DNA of 64,000 nt, taken from positions 186,001 to 250,000 of the forward strand of contig NZ_JAAKGO010000004.1 of NCBI RefSeq assembly GCF_011043525.1, in the 5' to 3' direction. The stretch comes from Sphingobacterium sp. SGG-5 (lineage in GTDB: Bacteria; Bacteroidota; Bacteroidia; Sphingobacteriales; Sphingobacteriaceae). Under the pieces are notes generated by a model. That model saw only the letters and a program-made list of their open reading frames with translations, did not search any database and was not told the origin of the DNA. How positions within the stretch are numbered: the stretch's first letter is position 1; every line of letters begins with the position of its first letter. Positions 25,244 to 34,449 of the stretch are shown piece by piece. Made by a program: the position numbers and the translations under genes.

Positions 25244-28200
25244 CTATTTAAAATCTCTGGAAGGAAATAATTCTCCTTGTACAAAATGCCCATCTTTTTC
25301 CTTGGACTGTGCGGGCTTATGAACGGAGCCAATATCCCGGCTTTGATTATCAATGTGTAAAAGATGGTTCATATTGTGGCAAGAATGTACAACGATATGT
25401 ATGACTTCCCTTTCGATCTGCAATCTACCTACGACAAGCAGCAACCGGGATTGTAAAATCACTTTACGGTATACTTCGAATGTCTTTTCCCAAACGACCA
25501 AATTTGAAAAACCGGTTTCGTCTTCTATGGTAATAAACAGAATTCCTTTTGCTGTGCCCGGCCTTTGCCTGACTGTAATAAGGCCGCATACTTTGACCAG
25601 CATGCCATCCCTCATGGTATTTAATTGGCCCGAAGGCGTGACGTGCAGTAGATTTAATTTCTCGCGTGTGAAACTGACCGGATGCGCTTTTAACGAGAGG
25701 GTGGTGGAGGAATAATCTTCAATAACATGCTCCAATGCAGAAATAGGCGGCAGATCGACCTTTCCTTCATATACACTGCCGGAGGGCTGGCCGGTAAATA
25801 CACCGACAGGATGGTCGGTAAGTGCCGATATCTCCCACAATGCTTGTCTTCGATCTAAGCCCATGGATCGAAAAGCATCGGCATCGCTCAGTTTTTCCAA
25901 AGCGGATAAGGGCACGCCGTTATCAACGAGTTCGTGAATTGTTTTATAAGGTTGCGTTCTCCCCGCTGTAAGCAATTGCATATCTTCTTCATGCAGTCCT
26001 TTTACTTGTCGGAATCCCAGACGTAGCGCACAGTATTTTCCGGCTAACTCTTCGAGGGTATTGTCCCAATACGAGTGGTTGATGTCTACAGGCCTGACCT
26101 CTACACCATGCTTACGGGCATCGATCACAATCTGAGCAGGTGAATAAAACCCCATCGGCTGGCTGTTGAGGAGTGATGCGGCGAAGATGTCGGGATAATA
26201 GCATTTTATCCAGGAGGATATGTAGACCAATAAGGCGAAGCTGGCGGCATGACTTTCCGGAAAACCATAGCTTCCGAAGCCTTCCAGCTGCCGGAATACC
26301 CTTCGGGCAAAATCTTCTTCATAGCCTTTTTTTACCATACCTTCAACCAGCATTTTTTCATATTGGGAAACCTTCCCTTTGGCTTTGAAGGTAGCCATGC
26401 TCCGGCGTAGGCCATCCGCCTGATCGGGTGTAAAACCTGCCGCCACCATAGCAATTTCCATAGCCTGCTCCTGAAACAAGGGCACGCCCAAGGTACGTTC
26501 CAAGATCGCCTCTAATTCAGGAGAAGGATAGGAGATCTCGAAATCAGGATCTGCTTTTTTTTGATCCCGTCGTTGTAGGTAGGGATGTACCATATCACCC
26601 TGAATTGGCCCCGGTCTTACAATAGCGACTTCAATAACCAGATCATAGAATCTCTCAGGCCGGAGGCGAGGTAGCATGGACATCTGCGCCCGGCTTTCGA
26701 TCTGAAAGACACCCAAGGTGTCGGCACGACTGATCATCTCATAAACTTCACCCTCTTCCTGTGGAATATTGGCCAGCGTAAACTCTTCTCCATAATGTTG
26801 TTTGGCTAAGTCAAAGCCTTTTCGGATACAGGTCAGCATACCCAAAGCCAATACGTCGACTTTGAGGAAACCGAGTGCTTCAATGTCATCTTTGTTCCAT
26901 TCGATATTGGTACGCCCTTCCATGCGCGCATTGATAATCGGACAGAGGTCAGAAAGCTTATTTTGGGTAATCACAAATCCACCCGTGTGTTGTCCAAGTT
27001 GCCGTGGAAAACCGATATATTCCTGGGTAAGTACCAATACTTTCCGCAACAGCGGATTCTGAAGATTAAGGCCTTTTGGATTGGGACCCACCTTTCGTGA
27101 CTCCCAATCCTCTGTGAGTTCGTACCGCATTTTTGCGAGACGGTCTACAGCGTCTACCGATAGTCCCATAGCTTTGCCGATATCGCGTACAGCACCTTTC
27201 CAATGCACTTGTGTGACTGTGGCTACGATACCAGCACGATCCCGTCCATACTTCTCATAGATATACTGCATGACTTCTTCCCGTCTTTCATGCTCGAAAT
27301 CTACATCGATATCCGGTGGTTCATCCCGGGCATCCGACATAAATCGTGCAAATAACAGTTTGACCTGGGTCGGATCTACCGACGTGATACCTAAGCAATA
27401 ACACACGGCGGAATTGGCTGCTGAACCACGCCCCTGACAGAGTATGCTTTTTTCTCGCGCAAAACGTACCAGATCATAGACGGTCAGGAAATAAGAAGCA
27501 TAGTTTTTTCGGGCAATGAATTCAAGTTCCATTTCAATCGTAGCTTTTATATCCTCGGCTATCCCTTCAGGGAACCGTTCACGCGCTCCTTCCCATGTCA
27601 AGTGGATCAACTCTTGCTGGGGTGTTCTGCCTTCTGAGGTAATCTCCTCGGGGTAAATGTATTGTAACTCGTCCAATGAAAAGTGACAAGCGTCAACAAT
27701 TTCCAAGGTATGGGCGAGTGCATGCGGATATTGACGGAAGATGCGGTGCATCTCCGGGATAGCTTTGAGATGACGCTCAGCATTCGCATGGAGACGATAT
27801 CCGGCAGTCTGTATCGTACACTTTTCCCGCACACAGGTCAGTACATCCTGCAATTGACGGCGGTCAGGATCATGATAATGTACATCGTTTAATGCAGCCA
27901 AGGGAATACCCAGCTTATCACTTAATTGGGCAAGACGGTGTAATTTTTTTTGATCATCTCCACTATATAAAAAAGAAGCGCCGAGATATAGGCTATCGCC
28001 TAATTGTTCTTTATAGGCTGCCAACGCTTCTGCAAATGCCGAATCAAAATTGAACTCTTCATTTAGCCGGGTGGGTGGTACCACGATGAAGCGTATTCCA
28101 CGGGCATGCGCATATACGTCCGATGTATAAAGAAAGCATTCACCCTTTTCTGCACGTAGATTGCCTTGTGTGAGGAGGGAGGAAAGATTGCTATATGCAG

Positions 28201-28447
28201 CCTTGTCTGTGGGATAAGCGAGTAAGCTGGGGCCATCCAACAAATCGATACGGCAGGCCGGAATAAAGCGGATATTTTTCCCCCGGGCAGCTACATGGGC
28301 ACGAACGATGCCGGCGAGGGTATTGCGGTCGGTTAGTGCAATAGCCTTATAACCTAACGTAATTGCTTTTTCAACAAGCTCTTCGGGATGAGAACCGCCC
28401 CGAAGGAATGAAAAATTGCTGGTGACCTGTAATTCGGCGTATTCCAT
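25244..28447 (-). CDS. dnaE2: error-prone DNA polymerase III alpha subunit DnaE2
   Basis: This is a 1067-residue C-family polymerase of the DnaE2/ImuC type that carries out mutagenic lesion bypass. The N-terminal PHP domain (about residues 1-200) starts YAELQVTSNFSFLRGGSHPEEL. The palm has CQGRGSAANSAVCYCLGIT and the catalytic PPDIDVDFEHERREEVMQYI (about residue 380). A helix-hairpin-helix and OB-fold region follow at about 830-1010 (MLVKVCGLITVRQRPGTAKG). It ends with a short linker and a GELFPSRDFK tail, where DnaE2 lacks the replicative tau-binding extension. It follows imuB by 13 bases in one operon controlled by the divergent LexA-like gene. Confidence 0.95.
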   Translation of the reverse strand: MEYAELQVTSNFSFLRGGSHPEELVEKAITLGYKAIALTDRNTLAGIVRAHVAARGKNIRFIPACRIDLLDGPSLLAYPTDKAAYSNLSSLLTQGNLRAEKGECFLYTSDVYAHARGIRFIVVPPTRLNEEFNFDSAFAEALAAYKEQLGDSLYLGASFLYSGDDQKKLHRLAQLSDKLGIPLAALNDVHYHDPDRRQLQDVLTCVREKCTIQTAGYRLHANAERHLKAIPEMHRIFRQYPHALAHTLEIVDACHFSLDELQYIYPEEITSEGRTPQQELIHLTWEGARERFPEGIAEDIKATIEMELEFIARKNYASYFLTVYDLVRFAREKSILCQGRGSAANSAVCYCLGITSVDPTQVKLLFARFMSDARDEPPDIDVDFEHERREEVMQYIYEKYGRDRAGIVATVTQVHWKGAVRDIGKAMGLSVDAVDRLAKMRYELTEDWESRKVGPNPKGLNLQNPLLRKVLVLTQEYIGFPRQLGQHTGGFVITQNKLSDLCPIINARMEGRTNIEWNKDDIEALGFLKVDVLALGMLTCIRKGFDLAKQHYGEEFTLANIPQEEGEVYEMISRADTLGVFQIESRAQMSMLPRLRPERFYDLVIEVAIVRPGPIQGDMVHPYLQRRDQKKADPDFEISYPSPELEAILERTLGVPLFQEQAMEIAMVAAGFTPDQADGLRRSMATFKAKGKVSQYEKMLVEGMVKKGYEEDFARRVFRQLEGFGSYGFPESHAASFALLVYISSWIKCYYPDIFAASLLNSQPMGFYSPAQIVIDARKHGVEVRPVDINHSYWDNTLEELAGKYCALRLGFRQVKGLHEEDMQLLTAGRTQPYKTIHELVDNGVPLSALEKLSDADAFRSMGLDRRQALWEISALTDHPVGVFTGQPSGSVYEGKVDLPPISALEHVIEDYSSTTLSLKAHPVSFTREKLNLLHVTPSGQLNTMRDGMLVKVCGLITVRQRPGTAKGILFITIEDETGFSNLVVWEKTFEVYRKVILQSRLLLVVGRLQIEREVIHIVVHSCHNMNHLLHIDNQSRDIGSVHKPAQSKEKDGHFVQGELFPSRDFK

Positions 28448-28460
28448 TTTTTAGCCTTTA

Positions 28461-29957
28461 TTATGCAAAAAAACCATGAATAAACCATTCGGGGGCGCTG
28501 TCGTCGGAATAATGTCCTGAACGGAAAAGCCAGTAGCGGGCACCACTTTCATCCTCAACACGATAGTAATCACGTGGCTTTCCGTTCGTTATCCACCATT
28601 CCTGCTCAATGCGTTCCGGACCATCTACTTTGACCAGTTTATATATTTTTTTGCGGTGTCTGAAAAGAATGGGCGGATAATCCGGAAGAGGTACCATGAC
28701 CTCTATCGGTTCAGGATGGGGAAGCAGGTGCAGCGGACGAAGGTTTTGTGTAGGCCACGTAGTTTGGAGATGCATGTCTGAAGATATACGATCTCTTATA
28801 GCACGTTCGGGCCAATGATGCGCTGCCGGTAGATAACGGTGGATAGTGTTTATACCTATTTTAGCAACAATATTATCCATTAACTCTGCAATTTCCGTTG
28901 AGTCTCCTCTGCTCTCCCATAAGGTCTCCTGGGCTTCGTTGATGTCTTCCACCAATAACGCTTCCAGAACAAATAGTTCTATACCCAGGGCAGGCTCTAT
29001 GGTCGGAATCTGGAGTTCGAAAAGTCGAAATAAATGTGTCGGACTGTGGGAGGCTCTGCTTGTACCTATACTGATCTGCTGTACATTTCCATCTATTCTA
29101 TATCCTTTAAAAATACCTCTGCGCATTCCTTTTCCTTCTTTTGCCAGTGTATTACAAAGTAATTCTAACAATCGTTGGAGTGCTATCTTAATTCCTGTGG
29201 CTGTACAGATAGGTTCGAGACAAGGTAAGTGCTCCTGATAAGATTTTAGGGGCTGTATAGGTTGTAAAGTTTCAAACACGGTACCCAAAGCTTGTCCTAA
29301 ACGGGCGGTGAAGGTAGAGCCGAATCGTCGTCGGAGTGTGCCGGGGGCTATGTGGATGAACTGCCCGATCGTATGGAAGCCAAGTTTGTGAAGCCGTTCT
29401 ACGACAGCCGGTTCTAAGCGGAGAGCAGTGGGAGGTAAGGTTATTAAAGCCTCTTCCTGTGCTCCGGTAGGTACCACAATTCTATGTTGTCCATGACGTG
29501 CTATGGCCCATGCGCAACCTATGGTATCGGCTATTGCAGCACGAACCTCATAGCCTCCCTTATGGAGACGGTCCATGAGATCGTCCAGGTAAGGATGTTC
29601 GCCTCCCCAGAGATGAGGACATCCGGAGATATCGAGGAGAAGGCCATCAGGGGGCTCTATAGCTACAATCGGTGTAAAGCGTAAACACCATTGAGCGAGG
29701 GAATTTAATACATTTTCCGTGGCATCGGGTTCTTCGGGTAATACGTGCAATTGGGGTAGGATGGCCTGGGCATCGGCTAATACCATGCCGACGAAAACAC
29801 CTTCGCGGTTGGCAATTTTGTTGGCTGCTTTGATCATCGTACGTCCACGCTCTGGGCCGGACAAAACAAAGGGGATATCCTGGAGATGTGGATGGTGTTT
29901 GACGATTCTATCCGTTGCGAAAAACGGAAACCAAAGGGATAAAAATCGTTTATGCAT
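28461..29957 (-). CDS. imuB: ImuB, catalytically dead Y-family polymerase-like protein
   Basis: This 498-residue Y-family protein acts as a scaffold linking ImuA, DnaE2 and the sliding clamp. The start RFLSLWFPFFATDRI replaces the usual metal-binding DxDxFF, and PDGLLLDISGCPHLWGGE lacks the SxDE pair, so polymerase residues are missing, as in known ImuB. The fingers and little-finger regions follow, with a basic C-terminal tail (SGHYSDDSAPEWFIHGFFA). A longer in-frame reading reaches 30059, inside imuA. The ATG at 29957 overlaps the imuA stop by eight bases and gives the normal N terminus. Confidence 0.92.
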   Translation of the reverse strand: MHKRFLSLWFPFFATDRIVKHHPHLQDIPFVLSGPERGRTMIKAANKIANREGVFVGMVLADAQAILPQLHVLPEEPDATENVLNSLAQWCLRFTPIVAIEPPDGLLLDISGCPHLWGGEHPYLDDLMDRLHKGGYEVRAAIADTIGCAWAIARHGQHRIVVPTGAQEEALITLPPTALRLEPAVVERLHKLGFHTIGQFIHIAPGTLRRRFGSTFTARLGQALGTVFETLQPIQPLKSYQEHLPCLEPICTATGIKIALQRLLELLCNTLAKEGKGMRRGIFKGYRIDGNVQQISIGTSRASHSPTHLFRLFELQIPTIEPALGIELFVLEALLVEDINEAQETLWESRGDSTEIAELMDNIVAKIGINTIHRYLPAAHHWPERAIRDRISSDMHLQTTWPTQNLRPLHLLPHPEPIEVMVPLPDYPPILFRHRKKIYKLVKVDGPERIEQEWWITNGKPRDYYRVEDESGARYWLFRSGHYSDDSAPEWFIHGFFA

Positions 29958-30699
29958 AACGTTCGCGTTTTGGAGAAATAGATTGAGATAGCTTATCGGG
30001 ACATAGATGTACAAATTGACCGCCCCACCATCCCCAGTGCCACTTGCCGGGTTTTCCATTGCGGATTTTTTCTAAATGGACTTCCCAGACGGGATGTCCG
30101 ACACCGGGCAGATTATCGGGGGTATAACTCATGGCATGCCGAATCCTCCATCTGGACACACAGGCCAGTGGAGTTACCCGTCGAGGACGCTTCCTGTGTA
30201 TAAATCCGGTGACCCCACTACGCTCTACGACAAGTTGTAATCGTTGGGATTCTGCAAAGCTGACGTCACCTAACTCCGCAACGACAGCGCTTAGTACACG
30301 ACAGTTGAGGCTCTGCTCCATTACCCATAAAGCTTCTTTATCACCTGTCACATCGACAAAAATAATCTGATGAGGCGCAATGCCGAACAGTTCCAGAGCG
30401 GGGGGATACAAACTGCGTTTGCTGCTGACCCATAAACAGGGTTTCTCTTTCTTCATAAGGGTGGACAAGAGGCCTGCAATAAACCCATTCGATGCGGTGG
30501 CAGAGGCAGCTGTTGGACTGATGAATTCATGTATTACCCCGGTGGGGAATACACGACAAGGGAAAGCGTCCTCCATAGCCCGCAACCCGAAATCAAGGTC
30601 ATTTCTAGCGGATACAGCCTTTTTAAAACCCTCCAATACGAGTATTTTTTCTTGAAGCTGCTTAATGATCTCCTTTTTTGCTATACCTTCCATGTTCAA
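29950..30699 (-). CDS. imuA: ImuA, RecA-like mutasome component
   Basis: This 249-residue protein is of the ImuA/RecA-like family found in mutagenesis cassettes with imuB and dnaE2. The central CLWVSSKRSLYPPALELFGIAPHQIIFVDV matches the RecA-like core. The Walker A motif is degenerate, and GVIHEFISPTAASATASNGFIAGLLSTLM occupies its place. ImuA is thought to help recruit or regulate the mutasome in SOS mutagenesis. It is the first gene of the imuA-imuB-dnaE2 operon. Its likely -7 box (TAATTTTG, 30761-30768) overlaps the palindromic operator shared with the divergent repressor gene. Confidence 0.9.
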   Translation of the reverse strand: MNMEGIAKKEIIKQLQEKILVLEGFKKAVSARNDLDFGLRAMEDAFPCRVFPTGVIHEFISPTAASATASNGFIAGLLSTLMKKEKPCLWVSSKRSLYPPALELFGIAPHQIIFVDVTGDKEALWVMEQSLNCRVLSAVVAELGDVSFAESQRLQLVVERSGVTGFIHRKRPRRVTPLACVSRWRIRHAMSYTPDNLPGVGHPVWEVHLEKIRNGKPGKWHWGWWGGQFVHLCPDKLSQSISPKRERYA

Positions 30700-30711
30700 A
30701 AAATATTACAT

Positions 30712-30747
30712 TTTGCCATACAATGAGCCTAACTTTTCTTAATTTTG
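30712..30747 (+). promoter_or_regulatory. promoter of the LexA-like repressor gene
   Basis: TTTG (30712-30715) and TAATTTTG (30740-30747) form a promoter with a 24-base spacer, slightly long. The -7 box and start site lie under operator 1. Confidence 0.5.
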
Positions 30748-30765
30748 TTATTATTAGTAACAAAA
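30743..30765. promoter_or_regulatory. operator 1, palindrome between imuA and the repressor
   Basis: TTTTGTTA-N7-TAACAAAA is a perfect 8-bp inverted repeat. Its left end overlaps a plus-strand TAATTTTG (30740-30747) and its right end a minus-strand TAATTTTG (30761-30768). One bound dimer could block both divergent promoters. Confidence 0.7.
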
Positions 30766-30768
30766 TTA

Positions 30769-30785
30769 TGTTAGTTATTATAACA
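30769..30785. promoter_or_regulatory. operator 2, palindrome just before the repressor ATG
   Basis: TGTTA-N7-TAACA has the same half-site and spacing as operator 1. Centre-to-centre distance is 23 bp, about two helical turns, which suits cooperative binding. It ends one base before the ATG at 30787. Confidence 0.65.
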
Positions 30786-30786
30786 A

Positions 30787-31590
30787 ATGAAACGTGTAAA
30801 TCAAAAAATATTTTTTGCTTCGAATATGAAGTTTCTACGTCTACGTAAGAAGCTGAGTCAGGAAATCATGGCGGAAAAGCTGGGTGTGACACGGGCGAAA
30901 CTGGCGGCTATAGAAGCAGGGAATACAAAATCGCCACCTCCGGAGGATTATCTGCATTTTTCGGACTTTTTTGCTGTCAGCGTAGATACCTTGTTGAAGG
31001 TCGATTTATCAAAACTCGGGGAATTAAAACTTCGTGAATTGGAATCGGGCAATGATGTGTATATAAAGGGGGGCAATTTACGGGTCTTGGCGATCAGTGT
31101 CGATAAGACCAATAATGAACATGTGGAATATGTGCCTGTGAAGGCCAAAGCGGGATATGCGACGGGTTATGCGGATCCGGAGTTTATTGCTGCTCTTCCG
31201 AAATATGCGCTACCTCATCTTCCAAAAGGAGGGACATTCAGAATATTCCCGATCATAGGTGATTCGATGCTGCCCATACCGGATGGTAGTGATATCATCG
31301 GTAGGTATATAACGGATTGGACGGGCATTAAGCCGGATACGCCCTGTATCGTCGTCCTTAGGGGGCAACAGGATTTTGTTTTTAAAATGGTGACTGTACA
31401 AACTGAGGGTACGCTTTTACTGCGGTCGCTAAACCCGTTATACGAACCTTTTACTGTCGCTGCTGAAGATGTTTTGGAAATATGGGGTTTTTACGCGTAT
31501 ACCAGTAGAAAGTTTCCGGATACACAACCGGAAATGACAACTGTTCTGGCGGCTATCCGGGAATTGGGGAAAAGTATGAGGAGAGAATAG
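30787..31590 (+). CDS. LexA-like repressor (XRE helix-turn-helix plus S24 autoprotease)
   Basis: This is a 267-residue regulator. The N-terminal XRE-type HTH (about residues 15-70) contains LRKKLSQEIMAEKLGVTRAKLAAIEAG. The S24/LexA protease domain (about 115-245) follows. The autocleavage Ala-Gly is visible in AKAGYATGY, the catalytic serine in PIIGDSMLP and the lysine in FVFKMV. DNA damage and activated RecA should trigger its self-cleavage, as in LexA and phage CI. It is divergent from imuA-imuB-dnaE2 and has paired palindromes in front, so it most likely represses that cassette and itself. It differs from standard LexA, which has a winged helix. Confidence 0.88.
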   Translation: MKRVNQKIFFASNMKFLRLRKKLSQEIMAEKLGVTRAKLAAIEAGNTKSPPPEDYLHFSDFFAVSVDTLLKVDLSKLGELKLRELESGNDVYIKGGNLRVLAISVDKTNNEHVEYVPVKAKAGYATGYADPEFIAALPKYALPHLPKGGTFRIFPIIGDSMLPIPDGSDIIGRYITDWTGIKPDTPCIVVLRGQQDFVFKMVTVQTEGTLLLRSLNPLYEPFTVAAEDVLEIWGFYAYTSRKFPDTQPEMTTVLAAIRELGKSMRRE

Positions 31591-31610
31591 TATCCGGAAA
31601 GAACAACAGA

Positions 31611-31786
31611 CTTAGGCTGTTTTACAAAACGGCTTAGGCCCTTTCACAAAACGACTTAGGCGACTTTATAAAAATGAGTACTCAATTTATACAAAATGAG
31701 TACTCGTTTTACTCAAATTGAGTACTCATTTTTGGAATAACGCCTAAGCGAGTTTTTCAGATCACCTAACCCATTTATTTGTTTGA
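31611..31786. repeat. degenerate intergenic array with strict 22-bp period
   Basis: Eight consecutive 22-base units can be laid out from 31611 with no gaps. Units 1-3 start CTTAGGC, units 4-6 start AGTACTC (with the preceding G, the palindrome GAGTACTC), and units 7-8 start CCTAA. Most units carry a TTTNA core and an AAAAnG end. No ORF runs through it and 22 is not a multiple of three. It lies between the convergent repressor and histidine kinase genes. Function unknown; see findings. Confidence 0.65.
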
Positions 31787-31806
31787 CCGAAGTGAGATTA
31801 TAACTT

Positions 31807-33684
31807 CTATGAAAACCTCAGCGTAAACATCGTCCCCTTGTTTTGCCCGGTTTCTAAAACGATATTGCACTGTATGGCATCGGCAAGATCCCGGATAATG
31901 TGAAGCCCCAGCCCGGATTTCGTTCCCACTGCTGCTTCTTTGTTGTAGAGCGCATAGGCTTGTTCGTGCGAAATGCCCGGGCCGTTATCGGTAATAATGA
32001 TCAGTACTTTATTGTCCTGGGTTATGGCCTTCCATTCCAGTTGTGGATTCGGTGTGTTTTTGAGGGCTTTTAGCGCGTTTACCGTTAGGTTATATAGGAT
32101 TGTTTTCAAATAGTCCTCATCGGTATTGATGGAAATAGATTCGGTATTGCTATAGGATATTGCTATTGCCGGATTATTGGGAATGTGATTGTTTAGGTAT
32201 TCGAAAAGCGAGTTTACCGGTACTATTTTCTTTTGTGGCGTAAAACGTTCCATCTGGCTTTTGCTCCATAACAGAACGGTCTCCATTGTTTCCAATAGAT
32301 TTTCCGCAGCGTCGGTCAGTTTTTGCTGATGCAGTTCTGTACTACTGTCATCAAGCAGATCAGGAGCATTTTTTTGCAGGTGGAGAAAATGGATAAGATT
32401 GGTCACCGGTGCACGGAGGTCGTGACTTAGGATGCCGAAAAATCTTGTTTTTACCTTGTTAGCCTCGTCCAGTTCATTGTTTAGGGCAAGCAATGCGCTG
32501 TTGGTTTTGCGGCGCTGCACATTTTGGTAAAGTAATAAGCCCCCTATGATAAACAGCAATCCGGCCCCGCCAATCAATGCCATCCTGATACGCCGGGCAT
32601 TGCTGAGTTGTAGCTTATTTATTGCCAGTTCTTTATCGCGCCGATCAAGTTCACGCTGGCTTTCCAGAGTTGCTATCCGGTTCTTATTTTCCTGAGAGAA
32701 AAGCGAATCGGTTTTGGTATAGCTCATTTTTGCATATTTCAGAGCTTCTTCAAACTCACCTTTTGCTTTCTTTATATCGGCAAGGACCCCATAGGCATAA
32801 AAAAGATTCTGGAGACTACCCGTTGCCTCGGCAGTTTCCATAGCTTCCCGAATGTAGCGTTCCGCTTTTTCTAAAAGTGAAGCTTTACTTTCACCGATGT
32901 TCAAACCGTTTTTTATACGATCGTTGCTGGCAAGAAACAGGTGTTCTTCTGCTAAGGCAATTCTGTTTGAAACCGCTACGCTGTAATGGGGCGAAACGCG
33001 GTCAAAAATAACTTTAGCTTTTAGGTAATACTGCAAGCGGTCTTTGTGATTACCTGAGACATCTCCCAAATTATAATAGTTTGCTGCCAGCAGCAAAGAA
33101 TCTTTTACTCCGGTATAAACAGCGATGGCTTTTTTGAGCAATGCCTGTTTCTCTAAGGTATCCATTTCAATAAAAGAAGCATTCGTATAATAAAGCCCTT
33201 CTTCATGTTTTAAGTTTTCTTCTTGGGCGATAGTCCATACTTTTTCGTTATATGCCCGCGCCAAAGAATCGTTGCTCTGATGGGTATAGAGCTGGGCAAT
33301 ATTGGATAAGGTCAGTATACGGACAGTGGGAAAATCTCCAGAATAATCCAGCGACTTTTGGTAATATTCCACAGCTTTGTCGTAAATGCTGCGATCATTA
33401 TAGTTGGTTCCGATATCGTTGTAATAGATAGCGTAGCCTTTGACCCAGTTCATTTTTTTGACGATGACCAGACCCGAGTCAAGGTAGTTGTAGGCTTGCT
33501 CGGGATTTGATCTTGTAGCGTTTGCAATCCGAATATACATCCGGGCTTTAGTGGAATCATTGTCGGTCGTGCGAAGAACGGTTTTAAGGGAATCGACATA
33601 CTCCCCATCAGTTTGGGCGCAAACCGACATCGCCGAAAGCATCGGCAGAAGGAATAGCGATATGAAGTTTCTAACACCCATCAT
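31807..33684 (-). CDS. sensor histidine kinase with periplasmic TPR domain
   Basis: This is a 625-residue membrane kinase. A signal peptide (to about residue 24) is followed by a TPR-rich extracytoplasmic region (about 30-345) and a coiled coil. A single transmembrane helix (IRMALIGGAGLLFIIGGLLLY) lies near 367-388. The dimerisation helix with the phospho-acceptor is in FFGILSHDLRAPVTNLIHFL (His about 421), and the ATPase domain carries YNLTVNALKAL, ITDNGPGIS and GTKSGLGLHIIRDL. All phosphotransfer residues are intact. Its ATG follows directly on the stop codon of the LytTR regulator, so they are a two-component pair. The signal is unknown, but the divergent lipoproteins are candidate targets or partners. 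Confidence 0.9.
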   Translation of the reverse strand: MMGVRNFISLFLLPMLSAMSVCAQTDGEYVDSLKTVLRTTDNDSTKARMYIRIANATRSNPEQAYNYLDSGLVIVKKMNWVKGYAIYYNDIGTNYNDRSIYDKAVEYYQKSLDYSGDFPTVRILTLSNIAQLYTHQSNDSLARAYNEKVWTIAQEENLKHEEGLYYTNASFIEMDTLEKQALLKKAIAVYTGVKDSLLLAANYYNLGDVSGNHKDRLQYYLKAKVIFDRVSPHYSVAVSNRIALAEEHLFLASNDRIKNGLNIGESKASLLEKAERYIREAMETAEATGSLQNLFYAYGVLADIKKAKGEFEEALKYAKMSYTKTDSLFSQENKNRIATLESQRELDRRDKELAINKLQLSNARRIRMALIGGAGLLFIIGGLLLYQNVQRRKTNSALLALNNELDEANKVKTRFFGILSHDLRAPVTNLIHFLHLQKNAPDLLDDSSTELHQQKLTDAAENLLETMETVLLWSKSQMERFTPQKKIVPVNSLFEYLNNHIPNNPAIAISYSNTESISINTDEDYLKTILYNLTVNALKALKNTPNPQLEWKAITQDNKVLIIITDNGPGISHEQAYALYNKEAAVGTKSGLGLHIIRDLADAIQCNIVLETGQNKGTMFTLRFS

Positions 33685-34386
33685 TTAACCTGTTAAGTTC
33701 CGTACAGTTTCTTTATAACTACGTCCTATAGGAACCTGTATGTCGTCAATAAGTAATCCCGACGGGGTCACCTTTTCAATAAAATGGGGTTGTACGGCAT
33801 AGCTGCGATGCACCCGCAGGAAGCCTTCGAAAGAATGGGTCTTTAACAGATTGCCCAGCGAAGCCAGTATGTGATATCGTTTTGTTTTGGTCACCACCGT
33901 GGTATAGTCTTTTAGCGCCTCTAAGTATAAAATATCACTGCTGCGGACTTTTACCTGCTCATGTCCATCTTTGATAAAAATCGTGTCGCCATGGAGGCTG
34001 TGGTCAAGGAGCTCCGATTTTTTACGCATGTGCAGGTATTCCTCCAGGCGTTGCATGGAAAGGGCAAAGCGTTCCGCGGCTAAAGGTTTCACCAGAAAAT
34101 CTAAAGCTGCCAGTTCAAAGCTTTCCACGGCATAATCTGGGTAGGATGTAATAAAAATGCAGGCCTCTGTATCGATGAGTTTCTTGCGAAGCTGTAAGCC
34201 ATTGATTTCGCCCATGTCGATATCCAGCAGCAATACCTGCGGTAGGGAAGTCTCTATTTCTTTTAGTGCCGCAACAGCAGAATCGTACACACCAACAATA
34301 TCAAGAAAGGCATACTTCCTCGCAAAGGCCTGTACCGTAAGCCTGTCTATCTCATCGTCGTCTATTATAATGCAGCGGTACGCCAT
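33685..34386 (-). CDS. LytTR family response regulator
   Basis: This is a 233-residue regulator. The receiver domain (about residues 1-115) has CIIIDDDEID, the phospho-acceptor in VLLLDIDMGEINGL and the lysine in FLVKPLAAERF. The LytTR DNA-binding domain (about 135-233) includes SSDILYLEALKDYTTVVT and FLRVHRSYAVQPHFIEKV. A longer frame extends to 34440, but the ATG at 34386 gives the normal receiver start and lies 20 bases after the predicted transcription start. It is cotranscribed with the TPR kinase, with the stop and the kinase ATG adjacent. Direct repeats upstream of the promoter are its likely binding site. Confidence 0.92.
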   Translation of the reverse strand: MAYRCIIIDDDEIDRLTVQAFARKYAFLDIVGVYDSAVAALKEIETSLPQVLLLDIDMGEINGLQLRKKLIDTEACIFITSYPDYAVESFELAALDFLVKPLAAERFALSMQRLEEYLHMRKKSELLDHSLHGDTIFIKDGHEQVKVRSSDILYLEALKDYTTVVTKTKRYHILASLGNLLKTHSFEGFLRVHRSYAVQPHFIEKVTPSGLLIDDIQVPIGRSYKETVRNLTG

Positions 34387-34409
34387 GGGAAACAACTGTT
34401 TAGATAAAT

Positions 34410-34441
34410 CAAAGCTAAACAAAATTAAAGTGGTAGGCAAA
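34410..34441 (-). promoter_or_regulatory. promoter of the LytTR regulator-kinase operon
   Basis: On the minus strand TTTG (34438-34441), a 20-base spacer and TAGCTTTG (34410-34417) fit the consensus exactly. A second -7-like TAATTTTG lies at 34420-34427. Confidence 0.65.
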
Positions 34442-34449
34442 CCTCCCTC

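Noticed and set aside
30769..30785. Operator 2 as a ribosome-binding or riboswitch element
   Set aside because: The symmetry and half-sites equal those of operator 1, so a protein-binding site is simpler.
31611..31786. CRISPR array
   Set aside because: There are no constant repeats separated by unique spacers; the units are contiguous, degenerate and only 22 bases long, and no cas genes are present.
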